35,407 nucleotides of DNA from Microbacterium sp. p3-SID336 (GTDB lineage: Bacteria; Actinomycetota; Actinomycetes; Actinomycetales; Microbacteriaceae), in contig NZ_JALXPE010000042.1 of NCBI RefSeq assembly GCF_025143365.1, positions 1-35,407 on the forward strand, written 5' to 3'. Positions 14,627 through 21,958 of this stretch are shown piece by piece. The position numbers and the translations under genes are program-made. The notes under the pieces are model-generated. The model did no database searches, was not told the DNA's origin, and saw only the letters and a list, made by a program, of their open reading frames with translations. The stretch's first letter is position 1. Each line of letters begins with the position of its first letter.

Positions 14627-15109
14627 TCAGCGCGCCCGTGTGGAGCGCGCCCTGGCCACCGCATCCGAAGGGATGACCAGCGTCGGTCTCGTCGCGTGGT
14701 GCAGCACGTTCGCCGACGTGCTCCCGAGCACCGTCGCCGCGACGCCGCGCAGACCGCGCGAGCCCAGCACGATCAGGTCGATGTCGCGCGCCTCGGCCGC
14801 GGCGATGATCGCCTCGGACGCGGGGACGAGCGTGGACGACACGAGCGGCTCCGCGCGCAGGCCCTGCGCCTCCGCGAGTTCTGCGCCTTCGGCCGCGATC
14901 CGCTCTGAGGCGTCGAGCATCGCGGCGTCCAGGCCGTCGAGCGCCTCCAGCGCCGGGTGACCCTGGAGGTGGGCCGCGAAGCCCTCCATCGGCTGTCTGG
15001 CGTAAAAGACCACGGTGACGGCCTGCGGGAACAGCGCGGCGGCGGCCTCGACCGCGGTCCGGGCATTGGGAGATCCGTCATAGGCGATGAGGAGTCTCGG
15101 AGTGGACAT
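14627..15109 (-). CDS. universal stress protein, UspA family
   Basis: This 160-aa single-domain protein begins RLLIAYDGSPNARTAVEAA (first strand with the nucleotide-contacting Asp). It ends with the ATP-binding pattern G-x2-G-x9-G-S, seen as GSRGLRGVAATVLGSTSANVLHHATRPTLVI. It is therefore of the ATP-binding UspA type, not the UspA/UspG non-binding type. Such proteins rise under starvation or redox stress. The AAGAAGGAGGACCCC ribosome site is strong. It lies 37 nt after the stop of the DHA2 exporter on the same strand and may be cotranscribed with it. Confidence 0.93.
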   Translation of the reverse strand: MSTPRLLIAYDGSPNARTAVEAAAALFPQAVTVVFYARQPMEGFAAHLQGHPALEALDGLDAAMLDASERIAAEGAELAEAQGLRAEPLVSSTLVPASEAIIAAAEARDIDLIVLGSRGLRGVAATVLGSTSANVLHHATRPTLVIPSDAVARARSTRAR

Positions 15110-15146
15110 GGGGTCCTCCTTCTTTCAGGGCGCGGGTGACGCCGGA

Positions 15147-16592
15147 TCAGAGCGTGCGGGTGGCGATCGTCTCGACCGTGCGGGCGGGGCGCTTCGTGCG
15201 GAACAGGATGCCCACCAGCAGGGCGCCGAGCAGCGCGATGCCGCCCGCGGTGAGGAACGCCGCCGAGTATCCGCCGGTGAGGGCTTCCGGATCGCCGAGG
15301 TGGCTGGCGCCGAAGCCCGCGGCGACCGCGGAGACCACGGCGAGGCCGACGGCAGAGCCCACCTGATAGCTGGTGTTCACGATGCCCGAGGCGAGGCCGC
15401 CCTCCTGGGGCGGAGCGGCGGAGATCGCGACCTGCAGCGAGGGGATGAACGCCAGCGCCTGACCGAACGCGACGACCAGCGAGGGCCCGAGCGCGTCGAC
15501 CCAGTACGAGCCGTCAGGACGGATGAACGCCATCCAGCCGAGGCCGGCCGCCAGGACCAGCAGGCCGAGCACGATGGGCACCTTCGGCCCGAACGCCGCG
15601 ATGACCCGCGGCGCCAGCACGATCATGCCGATCATGATCAGCGCGGTCATCGGCAGCAGCGCGGCCCCGGCGGGGAAGGCGCTGAACCCGAGCACCTGCT
15701 GCAGGTACAGGTTCAGGAAGAACCACATCGGCACCCACGCCGCCCCCAGCAGGATCTGCGCGAGGTTCGCCGCGCCGAGGTTCGGCGAGCGGAAGATCGA
15801 CAGGCGCATGAGCGGCTCCCGCTTCACGCGCTGGATGATCACGAACAGCACGAGCAGCACCACGCCCGCGCCGATCGCGATCCAGGTCTCGGCGGCGGCC
15901 CATCCGGCGACCTCGGCACGCACGATGCCGTAGACGAGGGCGGCGAGACCGAGGGTGACGGTGAGGGCGCCGATCACGTCGACCGAGCCGGTGGCTCCGA
16001 GCTTGCCGCCCGGCAGGGCACGCCACATGACGGCCAGCACGAGCACGGCGATCGGGACGTTCAGGAAGAACACCCAAGGCCAGGAGGCGAACTCGGTGAT
16101 GACGCCGCCCAGGAAAACGCCGGCGGTTCCTCCCGCCGGGGCGGCGGCGCCGTAGAAGGCCATCGCCTTGGTGAGCTCACGGGGGTTCTGCCCGAACAGC
16201 ATCATGAGCAGCGTGAGCGCGGCGGGGGCGATCAGTGCGGATCCGGCTCCCTGCAGGACGCGACCGATGAGCTCCGTGGCCACATCGCCCGCGAAGCCGG
16301 CGACGAGCGAGCCGACGGCGAGGATCACCCAGCCGGTAGCGAACATGCGCCGCGGACCGAACAGGTCGGACAGCCGCCCGCCCAGCAGCAGCAGACCACC
16401 GAGGGCGATGACGTACGCGTTGAAGACCCAGGAGAGGGTGCTCGGCGTGAAGCCGAGGTCCTCCTGCATCCGTGGCAGCGCCACTCCGATGATGGACGCA
16501 TCCATGATGACCATGAACTGCGCCAGGGCGATGAGGGTCAGACCCCACCACCGCGCAGGGCTTCTCGTTGGCGATGACACGTCGTGCTCCAT
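15147..16592 (-). CDS. MFS transporter, DHA2 family
   Basis: This 481-aa protein has about 14 membrane segments. TM1 has VIMDASIIGVALPRMQ, then the loop GGRLSDLFGPRRMF and the motif-C region AGGTAGVFLGGVITEF. It is predicted to be a proton-driven exporter of unknown substrate. The promoter carries a GC-rich dyad of the CsoR/FrmR type, so expression may respond to copper, aldehyde, sulfide or another signal read by that family; no csoR-like gene lies in this window. It is divergent from an endonuclease/exonuclease/phosphatase gene, and a UspA gene follows downstream. Confidence 0.92.
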   Translation of the reverse strand: MEHDVSSPTRSPARWWGLTLIALAQFMVIMDASIIGVALPRMQEDLGFTPSTLSWVFNAYVIALGGLLLLGGRLSDLFGPRRMFATGWVILAVGSLVAGFAGDVATELIGRVLQGAGSALIAPAALTLLMMLFGQNPRELTKAMAFYGAAAPAGGTAGVFLGGVITEFASWPWVFFLNVPIAVLVLAVMWRALPGGKLGATGSVDVIGALTVTLGLAALVYGIVRAEVAGWAAAETWIAIGAGVVLLVLFVIIQRVKREPLMRLSIFRSPNLGAANLAQILLGAAWVPMWFFLNLYLQQVLGFSAFPAGAALLPMTALIMIGMIVLAPRVIAAFGPKVPIVLGLLVLAAGLGWMAFIRPDGSYWVDALGPSLVVAFGQALAFIPSLQVAISAAPPQEGGLASGIVNTSYQVGSAVGLAVVSAVAAGFGASHLGDPEALTGGYSAAFLTAGGIALLGALLVGILFRTKRPARTVETIATRTL

Positions 16593-16633
16593 TCAGATCG
16601 AGGAAGAGGGCCCGGGCGGGCTCATCTCGTTCA

Positions 16634-16664
16634 ATACCCTAGGGGGGTATAGTATTCCCAGCAA
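16634..16664 (-). promoter_or_regulatory. CsoR/FrmR-type operator in a divergent promoter
   Basis: ATACCC-TAGGG-GGGTAT (16634-16650) has perfect 6-bp arms around a G-rich centre. On minus it reads ATACCCCCCTAGGGTAT, the shape of operators bound by the CsoR/RcnR/FrmR family. For the exporter, TTGCTG (16664-16659), a 17-bp spacer and TAGGGT (16641-16636) form a promoter whose -10 is inside the operator. On plus, TATAGT (16648-16653) could be the -10 of the divergent gene. Confidence 0.65.
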
Positions 16665-16689
16665 GCGCGGACCCGTCGAAGATGCGGGC

Positions 16690-17490
16690 ATGCGGATCTA
16701 CACCCACAACCTCTTCGCGCGTCGAGAGGGATGGGAGCAGCGGCGTGCCCTGCTGCGTGCAGGGATCGCCGAGATGCGGCCCGACGTCGTGCTGTTCCAG
16801 GAGGAAGTGCGGCGCGACGGCTACGACCAGACCGCAGACCTGGTCGGCGACGGGTTCCACATCGCCCACTCGTCCGCACGCTCCGCGAGGGAGGGCAGCG
16901 GGATCTCGATCGCCAGCCGCTGGCCCATCGTCGCCGTGCGCGAACTCGACCTCACCGCTGGCGGACGCCCCGTGGACGAGTACGAATGGGCGACCCTCAT
17001 CGCGACGATCCAGGCGCCGGAGCCGCTCGGCCGGATCGTCGTCGCCAACCACTTCCCCGACGCCGCGGTCGACGGTGAAGCGGAGCGGGAACGACAGGCG
17101 GTCCTCGCGGCCGAGGCGCTGCGGGCGGACGCCACGCGGCACCCCGTCATCATCGCCGGCGACTTCGACGCGGAACCGGATGCCGGCAGTCTGCGCTTCC
17201 TCACCGGCCGCCAGTCACTGGCCGGACAGAGCGTCGCCGCCGTCCGCGCCTGGGACGCCGTGCACCCCGGTCGGCCCTGCGTCACGCTCGACCCCGACAA
17301 CCCGCTGGTGGCCGCGCATCTCCCCGGATGGCCGTTCCGCGAGATCGACCACATCCTGGTGTGGTGCGGGCCGGGAGGTCTCCCCTCGCTCCAGGTCGAC
17401 GCCTGCGAGCGGGTCGTGCTCCACGACGGCGACACCTGGGCGAGCGACCACCACGGTCTGCGCGCCGATCTGTCCATGCCCGGCCGCTGA
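16690..17490 (+). CDS. endonuclease/exonuclease/phosphatase family protein
   Basis: This 266-aa protein has the EEP fold. Metal and catalytic positions are visible as YTHNLFAR (Asn), DVVLFQEEV (Glu), VANHFPD, IIAGDFDAEPDAGSLRFL, REIDHILVW (Asp) and the final WASDHHGLRADL (Asp-His). The usual GDFN is GDFD here. Family members cut nucleic acids or hydrolyse phosphodiesters and phosphatidylinositols; the substrate cannot be told. There is no signal peptide or membrane helix, so it should be cytoplasmic. The upstream frame is longer, but the ATG at 16690 matches the family N-terminus and leaves about 30 nt after the predicted TATAGT box. Confidence 0.9.
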   Translation: MRIYTHNLFARREGWEQRRALLRAGIAEMRPDVVLFQEEVRRDGYDQTADLVGDGFHIAHSSARSAREGSGISIASRWPIVAVRELDLTAGGRPVDEYEWATLIATIQAPEPLGRIVVANHFPDAAVDGEAERERQAVLAAEALRADATRHPVIIAGDFDAEPDAGSLRFLTGRQSLAGQSVAAVRAWDAVHPGRPCVTLDPDNPLVAAHLPGWPFREIDHILVWCGPGGLPSLQVDACERVVLHDGDTWASDHHGLRADLSMPGR

Positions 17491-17500
17491 GAGGGACAGA

Positions 17501-17533
17501 GACCTCACCGCCCGCGTCGCCGAGCGGGAGGTC
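17501..17533. terminator. imperfect hairpin between convergent genes
   Basis: GACCTC pairs with GAGGTC and CCCGC with GCGGG, with a 4-nt bulge on one side, between the EEP gene and the OBAP gene. It is a moderate terminator candidate. Confidence 0.45.
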
Positions 17534-17549
17534 CGCCGCGGGCGCCGGC

Positions 17550-18266
17550 TCAGCGGTGCGCGTCGTTCACATCCACCACGCCCGGCAGCGGGGTCCCTCC
17601 GAGCTGATCCTTCAGCAGATCGACGCCGGCCTGCGGATGCGCGAGCTCGGCGAGATCGGCGCGCTGTTCGCGCGTCGCCGCCGTGTCCAGGCCCATCGCC
17701 TCCTCGCGATCGCCCTCCAGCGACGGGTCGCACTCGCCGTCCCGGTTGAACGACCACATGAGCAGGGGCTCGCCCAGCGGCAGCGTGTGCCCGCCGCCGA
17801 TGTCGTGCCGCCCCGTGTGCCAGGCGTGCCACGTCTTGCCGTAGCTGTTGAGCAGGCGTTTCATGAGGGCCTTCTCGGCCGCGGCCGGCAGGCCGGGCGC
17901 GACCAGAGAGCCGGACAGCACCTCGTAGTTGTGCGGGTGCCAGTACGCCTTCTCGTCGTCGGGGAGCGTCGCGAACAGCGCCTCGGAGATGATGTACTCC
18001 ACCCCGATCAGGTTCGCCTCGGCCGTGTTCCCGTCGAACAGCACCGCCTGGATGAAGTCGTCATTGACCACCTGGCAGTAGTGGTGCGCCTCCATCTGCA
18101 TCGACGGATCGTCCTTCGCCGGATGGAAGCCCGACACGTACACGTCGAACTTCTTCAGCGGCGCGGCGCTCTGCAGCACCGCGGCGCCGTGTTCCAGGGC
18201 CGACAGCCACAGGCCCTTGCGGTCTCCCTCGGGGCTGAGCGGACTGGGGCGGTTCTGACCGGGCAT
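17550..18266 (-). CDS. OBAP (oil body-associated protein, DUF1264) family protein
   Basis: This 238-aa protein matches the OBAP/DUF1264 family strongly: LKKFDVYVSGFHPAKDD, MQMEAHHYCQVVNDDF, AVLFDGNTAEANLIGVEYII, YWHPHNYEVLSGSLVAPGLP and LLNSYGKTWHAWHTG. The family was named for plant seed oil bodies but is widespread in bacteria and fungi; its biochemical function is not established. The many conserved His residues (HHYC, HPHNYE, WHAWH) suggest a metal or cofactor site, which is inference. GAGGAGGAACCCC is a strong ribosome site before the ATG at 18266. A 14-bp palindrome 27 bp upstream may be its operator. Confidence 0.92.
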   Translation of the reverse strand: MPGQNRPSPLSPEGDRKGLWLSALEHGAAVLQSAAPLKKFDVYVSGFHPAKDDPSMQMEAHHYCQVVNDDFIQAVLFDGNTAEANLIGVEYIISEALFATLPDDEKAYWHPHNYEVLSGSLVAPGLPAAAEKALMKRLLNSYGKTWHAWHTGRHDIGGGHTLPLGEPLLMWSFNRDGECDPSLEGDREEAMGLDTAATREQRADLAELAHPQAGVDLLKDQLGGTPLPGVVDVNDAHR

Positions 18267-18292
18267 GGGGTTCCTCCTCGACGGGCGACTCC

Positions 18293-18306
18293 GGGGTGAA
18301 CACCCC
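18293..18306. promoter_or_regulatory. palindrome upstream of the OBAP gene
   Basis: GGGGTG-AA-CACCCC is a perfect dyad with 6-bp arms, in the leader or promoter of the OBAP gene. No matching regulator is recognised. The rest of 18307-18446 holds no feature I can support. Confidence 0.4.
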
Positions 18307-18446
18307 AGTGTGCGCGTCGCGGAGCCGCCGAGCAGGATCCTTGCGCCCACCCGGCCGGACGGGTACGGTCCGCGACCGCGCCCCGCCCGAGCGAGAGCCT
18401 GCCGAGCGGCCCGCGCGCGGCACCGGCGCCACGCCTTCCCGCAGCC

Positions 18447-18938
18447 TCAGCCGCCCAGGTCGGCCAGGAGATCGGCGAAGTGGTCGAGGTCGGCAGCCGA
18501 CCAGTTGCGCAGGCGATCGCCGATGCGGCCCTCGTAGCGGGACCGTGCGACCGCCACCCGCTCCTGCGCCAGCGGGGTCGCCACGAGCACCCTCGCACGG
18601 CGGTCTTCCGGGTCGGGGATGCTCTCCACGAGGCCCAGCTGCTCCAGCTGCTTCACCTGACGACTCACGGCCGACTTGTCGGTCTGCAGGCGCTCGATGA
18701 GCGCTCCGGCCGAGGTGGCCCTGCCGGTGAGGATCGACGTGAGCACCTGATACCCGAGCGGCTGCAGGTCGGGGTGCACGGTGACGGCGGCCTCGCGCCA
18801 GCCCACCCGGATCCGCGCGAACAGTCGCCCCAGTTCGTGCTCCACCCGGGTGATCGCGTGGTCGAGGTCGTCGATCCCGCCGTCGCCCGCGGGGACGGAG
18901 GCCTCGGTGCCGGCGGGTTCGTCGGACGGGGCGCTCAT
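18447..18938 (-). CDS. MarR family transcriptional regulator (second copy)
   Basis: This 163-aa protein has a MarR winged helix-turn-helix (TSAGALIERLQTDKSAVSRQVKQLEQLGLVESIPDPEDRRARVLVATP), with the dimer helices at both ends. It is a paralog of the neighbouring MarR protein: both share LFARxRxxWxExA, VHPxLQxxGYxxLT and DKSAVSRQV. A terminator separates the two genes, and a TACACT hexamer lies 6 nt before this ATG, so it is probably transcribed separately and leaderless. Its ligand and targets are unknown; cross-binding to the operator at 21186-21236 is plausible. Confidence 0.92.
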   Translation of the reverse strand: MSAPSDEPAGTEASVPAGDGGIDDLDHAITRVEHELGRLFARIRVGWREAAVTVHPDLQPLGYQVLTSILTGRATSAGALIERLQTDKSAVSRQVKQLEQLGLVESIPDPEDRRARVLVATPLAQERVAVARSRYEGRIGDRLRNWSAADLDHFADLLADLGG

Positions 18939-18952
18939 GACGCCAGTGTACG

Positions 18953-18989
18953 GCGAAGCCCCGCGGCCTCTGCGGCGGCGGGGCTTCGC
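18953..18989 (-). terminator. terminator of the exporter-MarR unit
   Basis: A perfect 12-bp stem (GCGAAGCCCCGC with its complement) and a 13-nt loop lie just after the stop of the MarR gene 19000-19455. The promoter of the next MarR gene begins right behind it. Confidence 0.75.
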
Positions 18990-18999
18990 TGTGACGGGT

Positions 19000-19455
19000 T
19001 CAGACCTCCGACAGCAGCCGGAAGACCTTCGACGCGGCCTCGATCTCGGCCGGGGTGAGTTCGTCCACCACGGCGCGCAGGCGGGTGCCGTACTCGCGGC
19101 GGACGTCCGCCAGCGCGCGGCACGCGGCCGGGGTCGCGGTCAGCACGCGCAGCCGGCCGTCGTGCTCGTCCGGGTGGGACTCGAGCAGCTCCAGCTCCTC
19201 CAGCATCCGCACCTGGCGGCTGACCGCGGACTTGTCAAGCTCGAACCGCTCGGCCAGCTCGTGCGCGTTCGCCGATCCTGCCCGCTCGATGAAGGTGAGC
19301 AGCTTGTAGCCGCCGACCTGCAGCTCGGGGTGGACCCGGGCGGCCGACTCCTTCCAGAGCGAGCGGGTGCGCGCGAAGATCAGGTTCAGGTGCGCCTGAA
19401 GGTCGCCCAGGGCGGTGTCGACGTCCGTCGCACCGACCGCGTCCGCGGCGATCAT
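19000..19455 (-). CDS. MarR family transcriptional regulator of the adjacent exporter
   Basis: This 151-aa MarR protein has an N-terminal dimer helix (LQAHLNLIFARTRSLWKESA), then the winged helix-turn-helix (NAHELAERFELDKSAVSRQVRMLEELELLESHPDEHDGRLRVLTATP) and a C-terminal dimer helix. It starts 1 nt after the stop of the DHA2 exporter, so the two are one unit. The classic logic is repression of the unit until the exporter's substrate releases MarR. The two dyads at the exporter promoter are the likely binding sites. Confidence 0.93.
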   Translation of the reverse strand: MIAADAVGATDVDTALGDLQAHLNLIFARTRSLWKESAARVHPELQVGGYKLLTFIERAGSANAHELAERFELDKSAVSRQVRMLEELELLESHPDEHDGRLRVLTATPAACRALADVRREYGTRLRAVVDELTPAEIEAASKVFRLLSEV

Positions 19456-19456
19456 C

Positions 19457-21163
19457 TCAGCGCTCCTGCTTCCGATCGTCGCGCTCCAGCACGCCCACCG
19501 AGCCGGTGGTGGCGGCGGGCTCAGCCTGCCCGGTGCGGATCGTGCCGGTCGCGAGGGACGCGCCGACCTCGGCCTCGGAGACCTCGATCACCGACTCCTC
19601 CGCCTGCTCGCGCAGCTGCTCCGCCGCGTTCTTGGTGGACAGCGGCTTGTTGCGGATGAACGCGATCGCGATGATCGAGATCACGGCGAGCGGGATGGCG
19701 AGGATGAACGCGTCGGCGATGCCGTGGCCGTAGGCGCTCTCCACGATCACGCGGATCGTGTCGGGCAGCTCGCCGACCTTCGGCACGTCCCCCGAGGCCA
19801 GGCGCTCCAGGGCGCTGATCTCGTCCGGCGTGGTGGGCGTGAAGCCCTTCAGCCCGTCCTTCATGAAGTCGGCGACGCTCGTGGAGAGCAGCGACCCCAT
19901 GATGGTCACGCCGATCGTGCCGGCGATGGTGCGGAAGAAGTTCACGTTGGACGAGGCCGCCCCGAGCTCCCGCGGGTCGGTGTCGTTCTGCACGATCAGC
20001 GTGAGGTTCTGCATCACCATGCCGAGGCCGGCGCCGAGCACGAACATGTAGACCGCGACGAGTGCGAACGGGGTGTCGTAGCGCAGGGTCGCCATCAGGC
20101 TCACGCCGACCGTCGCGAGCACGGAGCCCGTGAGCATCCAGCCCTTCCACTTGCCGAAGCGGCTGACGAGCTGGCCGATGATGATCGAGGCGCCCATCTG
20201 GCCGATGATCATCGGGATGGTCATCAGACCGGACTCGGTGGGCGTGGCGCCGCGCGCGAGCTGGAAGTACTGGGCGAGGAACACCGAGGTGGCGAACATG
20301 GAGACGCCGATCGCGATCGACGCGACGACGGAGAGCGTGAACGTGCGGTTGCGGAACAGCGACATCGGCACGATCGGCTCCTTCACGAAGAACTCGACCG
20401 TGATGAAGCCGGCGATCGCGACGGCGGCGATGACCGCCAGCATGATGCTGGTGCCGGAGTTCCACTCGAACTGGCTGCCGCCCATCGAGACCCAGATGAG
20501 CAGCGTCGAGACGCCGACCGCGAGCAGCACGATGCCGAAGTAGTCGATGGAGACCTTGGCGCGCTGCGGCTTGGGCAGGTGCAGCGTGAACTGCAGCAGC
20601 ACGAGGGCGACGATCGCGAACGGGACGCCGACGAAGAAGTTGGCACGCCAGCCCCACGCGTCGGTGATGACGCCGCCGAGCAGCGGGCCGCCGATCGTGC
20701 CCAGAGCCATGATGCCGCCGACGACGCCCATGTACTTGCCGCGTTCGCGCGGCGAGATGATGAGGGCGACCGCGATCATCACGAGCGACATCAGGCCACC
20801 CACGCCGATGCCCTGGACGACGCGCACCGCGATGAGCATGTTGGTGTCGGTCGAGAAGCCGGCGATCACGGTGCCGACCGTGAAGAGGATGAGCGAGATC
20901 TGGATGAGGACCTTGCGGTCGACGAGGTCGGCCAGCTTGCCCCAGATCGGGGTGGACACGGCGGTGGCGAGGAGGCTCGCGGTGATGACCCAGGTGTACT
21001 GCGACTGGGTGCCGCCGAGGTCGGCGATGATGACGGGCATCGAGGTCGAGACGACCGTGCCGGAGAGCACGGCGACGAACATGCCGACGATGAGGCCGGA
21101 GATCGCGGTGAAGACCTCGCGTGCCGAGCGCACGCTGTCAGGTGCGGATGAGGTGTGTGTCAC
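19457..21163 (-). CDS. MDR-type MFS transporter, DHA2 family
   Basis: This 568-aa exporter has about 14 membrane helices: TM1 with MFVAVLSGTVVSTSMPVIIADLGG, the loop WGKLADLVDRKVLIQIS and the motif-C region LGTIGGPLLGGVITDAWGWR. It also has a large loop near residues 420-470 and a 60-residue hydrophilic C-terminal tail. The family exports antibiotics, dyes or other toxic compounds. The GTG at 21163 is the start, with AGGAG 8 nt upstream. Its promoter is covered by two perfect dyads, and the MarR gene follows directly. This is the best-supported regulator-exporter pair in the window. Confidence 0.93.
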   Translation of the reverse strand: MTHTSSAPDSVRSAREVFTAISGLIVGMFVAVLSGTVVSTSMPVIIADLGGTQSQYTWVITASLLATAVSTPIWGKLADLVDRKVLIQISLILFTVGTVIAGFSTDTNMLIAVRVVQGIGVGGLMSLVMIAVALIISPRERGKYMGVVGGIMALGTIGGPLLGGVITDAWGWRANFFVGVPFAIVALVLLQFTLHLPKPQRAKVSIDYFGIVLLAVGVSTLLIWVSMGGSQFEWNSGTSIMLAVIAAVAIAGFITVEFFVKEPIVPMSLFRNRTFTLSVVASIAIGVSMFATSVFLAQYFQLARGATPTESGLMTIPMIIGQMGASIIIGQLVSRFGKWKGWMLTGSVLATVGVSLMATLRYDTPFALVAVYMFVLGAGLGMVMQNLTLIVQNDTDPRELGAASSNVNFFRTIAGTIGVTIMGSLLSTSVADFMKDGLKGFTPTTPDEISALERLASGDVPKVGELPDTIRVIVESAYGHGIADAFILAIPLAVISIIAIAFIRNKPLSTKNAAEQLREQAEESVIEVSEAEVGASLATGTIRTGQAEPAATTGSVGVLERDDRKQER

Positions 21164-21185
21164 GGGGAATGCTCCTGCATAGAAA

Positions 21186-21236
21186 GTTGATCGAGATCAA
21201 CCATACGCCGATAGTTGCGAAACCGCAACTATCGGC
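21186..21236 (-). promoter_or_regulatory. MarR-regulated promoter with two dyads
   Basis: On minus, TTGCGG (21228-21223), a 17-bp spacer and TATGGT (21205-21200) form the exporter promoter. Dyad 1 (21207-21236) has perfect 13-bp arms around AAAC, with core ATAGTTGC-N-GCAACTAT, and covers the -35 and spacer. Dyad 2, GTTGATC-GA-GATCAAC (21186-21201), has perfect 7-bp arms and covers the -10 edge and start site. The layout is typical of tight repression. Confidence 0.75.
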
Positions 21237-21252
21237 CGGAGCCGGTCCGCGA

Positions 21253-21287
21253 CAGCCGCAGAACGCGGATCAGCCGCAGAACGCGGA
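21253..21287. repeat. 18-bp tandem duplication over the lipoprotein gene's stop codon
   Basis: The 17-bp sequence CAGCCGCAGAACGCGGA occurs at 21253-21269 and again at 21271-21287, a period of 18. The stop codon of the lipoprotein gene (21272-21270) lies at the join, so the last coding bases are repeated just after the stop. Confidence 0.8.
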
Positions 21288-21638
21288 GAGCGAGTCGTGC
21301 AGCTGCTCCACCGCCTCCACCGTCTCCGGGGCCTGGAGGTCGGTCATGCCCCCGAGCTGATCCGCCGCTCCGGAGATCACGTCGCCCAGTTGCCCGTCCG
21401 CGTCGGCGGCCACACCGTCGAGCGTCGCCACCAGGTCGTCGCGGGCGGCGTCCACCTGCTCAGCCGAGGCGCCACCCTGGTCGAGCAGGGTCTGATACTG
21501 CGCATACGCCTCGTCGATCGCCGTGCAGGTGCCCTCCACATCCACCCCGAGCGCGTCGCCCGCCGCCTGGGTGACCTGCGCGCAGCCCGCGAGCAGAACG
21601 GCGGAGAGCAGCAGGGGAACCACGAGGATGCGACGCAT
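21270..21638 (-). CDS. small secreted lipoprotein
   Basis: This 122-aa protein begins MRRILVVPLLLSAVLLAGC, a signal peptide with lipobox Leu-Ala-Gly-Cys19. The mature part is acidic and helical (IDEAYAQYQTLLDQGG, then EQVDAARDDLVATLDGVAADADG) and contains Cys38 and a Cys near the C-terminus that could pair. It should be anchored on the outer face of the membrane. I do not recognise a named family. It lies between the exporter promoter and a small acidic gene, all on minus. Confidence 0.82.
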   Translation of the reverse strand: MRRILVVPLLLSAVLLAGCAQVTQAAGDALGVDVEGTCTAIDEAYAQYQTLLDQGGASAEQVDAARDDLVATLDGVAADADGQLGDVISGAADQLGGMTDLQAPETVEAVEQLHDSLSAFCG

Positions 21639-21688
21639 GCCCTGAGGCTAGTCGCGCGACCTGGGGCGGCGCTGATCGCGACGGCGCG

Positions 21689-21853
21689 TCATCCGCCCGA
21701 AGGGTTCTCCAGCGGCTTGCCCTCGTCGTCGGTGGTCTCGCGCTCCAGCACCTCGTCGGTGGTGTCGCCGCTGTCGTCCGGCGCCCCGCCCGAGGCCGTG
21801 TCCGCCTCCTCGTCCGGCCCTGGCGTGCCCTGGGTGTTCTGCGGATCGCTCAT
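21689..21853 (-). CDS. small acidic disordered protein, 54 aa
   Basis: The frame starts MSDPQNTQGTPGPDEEADTA and is rich in Asp, Glu, Gly, Pro and Thr with no hydrophobic segment; it should be soluble and disordered. AGAGGAGGGCACGC before the ATG is a strong ribosome site. Copy C of the 13-bp element (21907-21919) lies 53 bp upstream, with TACGGT in between as a possible -10. Size and composition resemble the protein at 13428-13577. Function unknown. Confidence 0.68.
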   Translation of the reverse strand: MSDPQNTQGTPGPDEEADTASGGAPDDSGDTTDEVLERETTDDEGKPLENPSGG

Positions 21854-21906
21854 GCGTGCCCTCCTCTGTCGGTGCTCCGACCGTAGGCGCACGGCTTCGC
21901 ACAGCC

Positions 21907-21919
21907 GAGGGGGTTGACC
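21907..21919 (-). promoter_or_regulatory. conserved 13-bp element, copy C
   Basis: CGAGGGGGTTGAC on plus is identical to copy A (275-287). Toward the small acidic gene it reads GTCAACCCCCTCG, and TACGGT follows 27 nt after GTCAAC. There is no plus-strand gene downstream here, since the next gene runs in from the right, which favours the minus-strand reading. Confidence 0.55.
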
Positions 21920-21958
21920 GGCCGCGTCACCGCACTCACACTGCGCACGAGGGCGCCC

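Noticed and set aside
21160..21180. Six-codon upstream frame (MQEHSP) overlapping the exporter start
   Set aside because: It has no ribosome site of its own, and the AGGAG it contains is the ribosome site of the exporter; probably chance.
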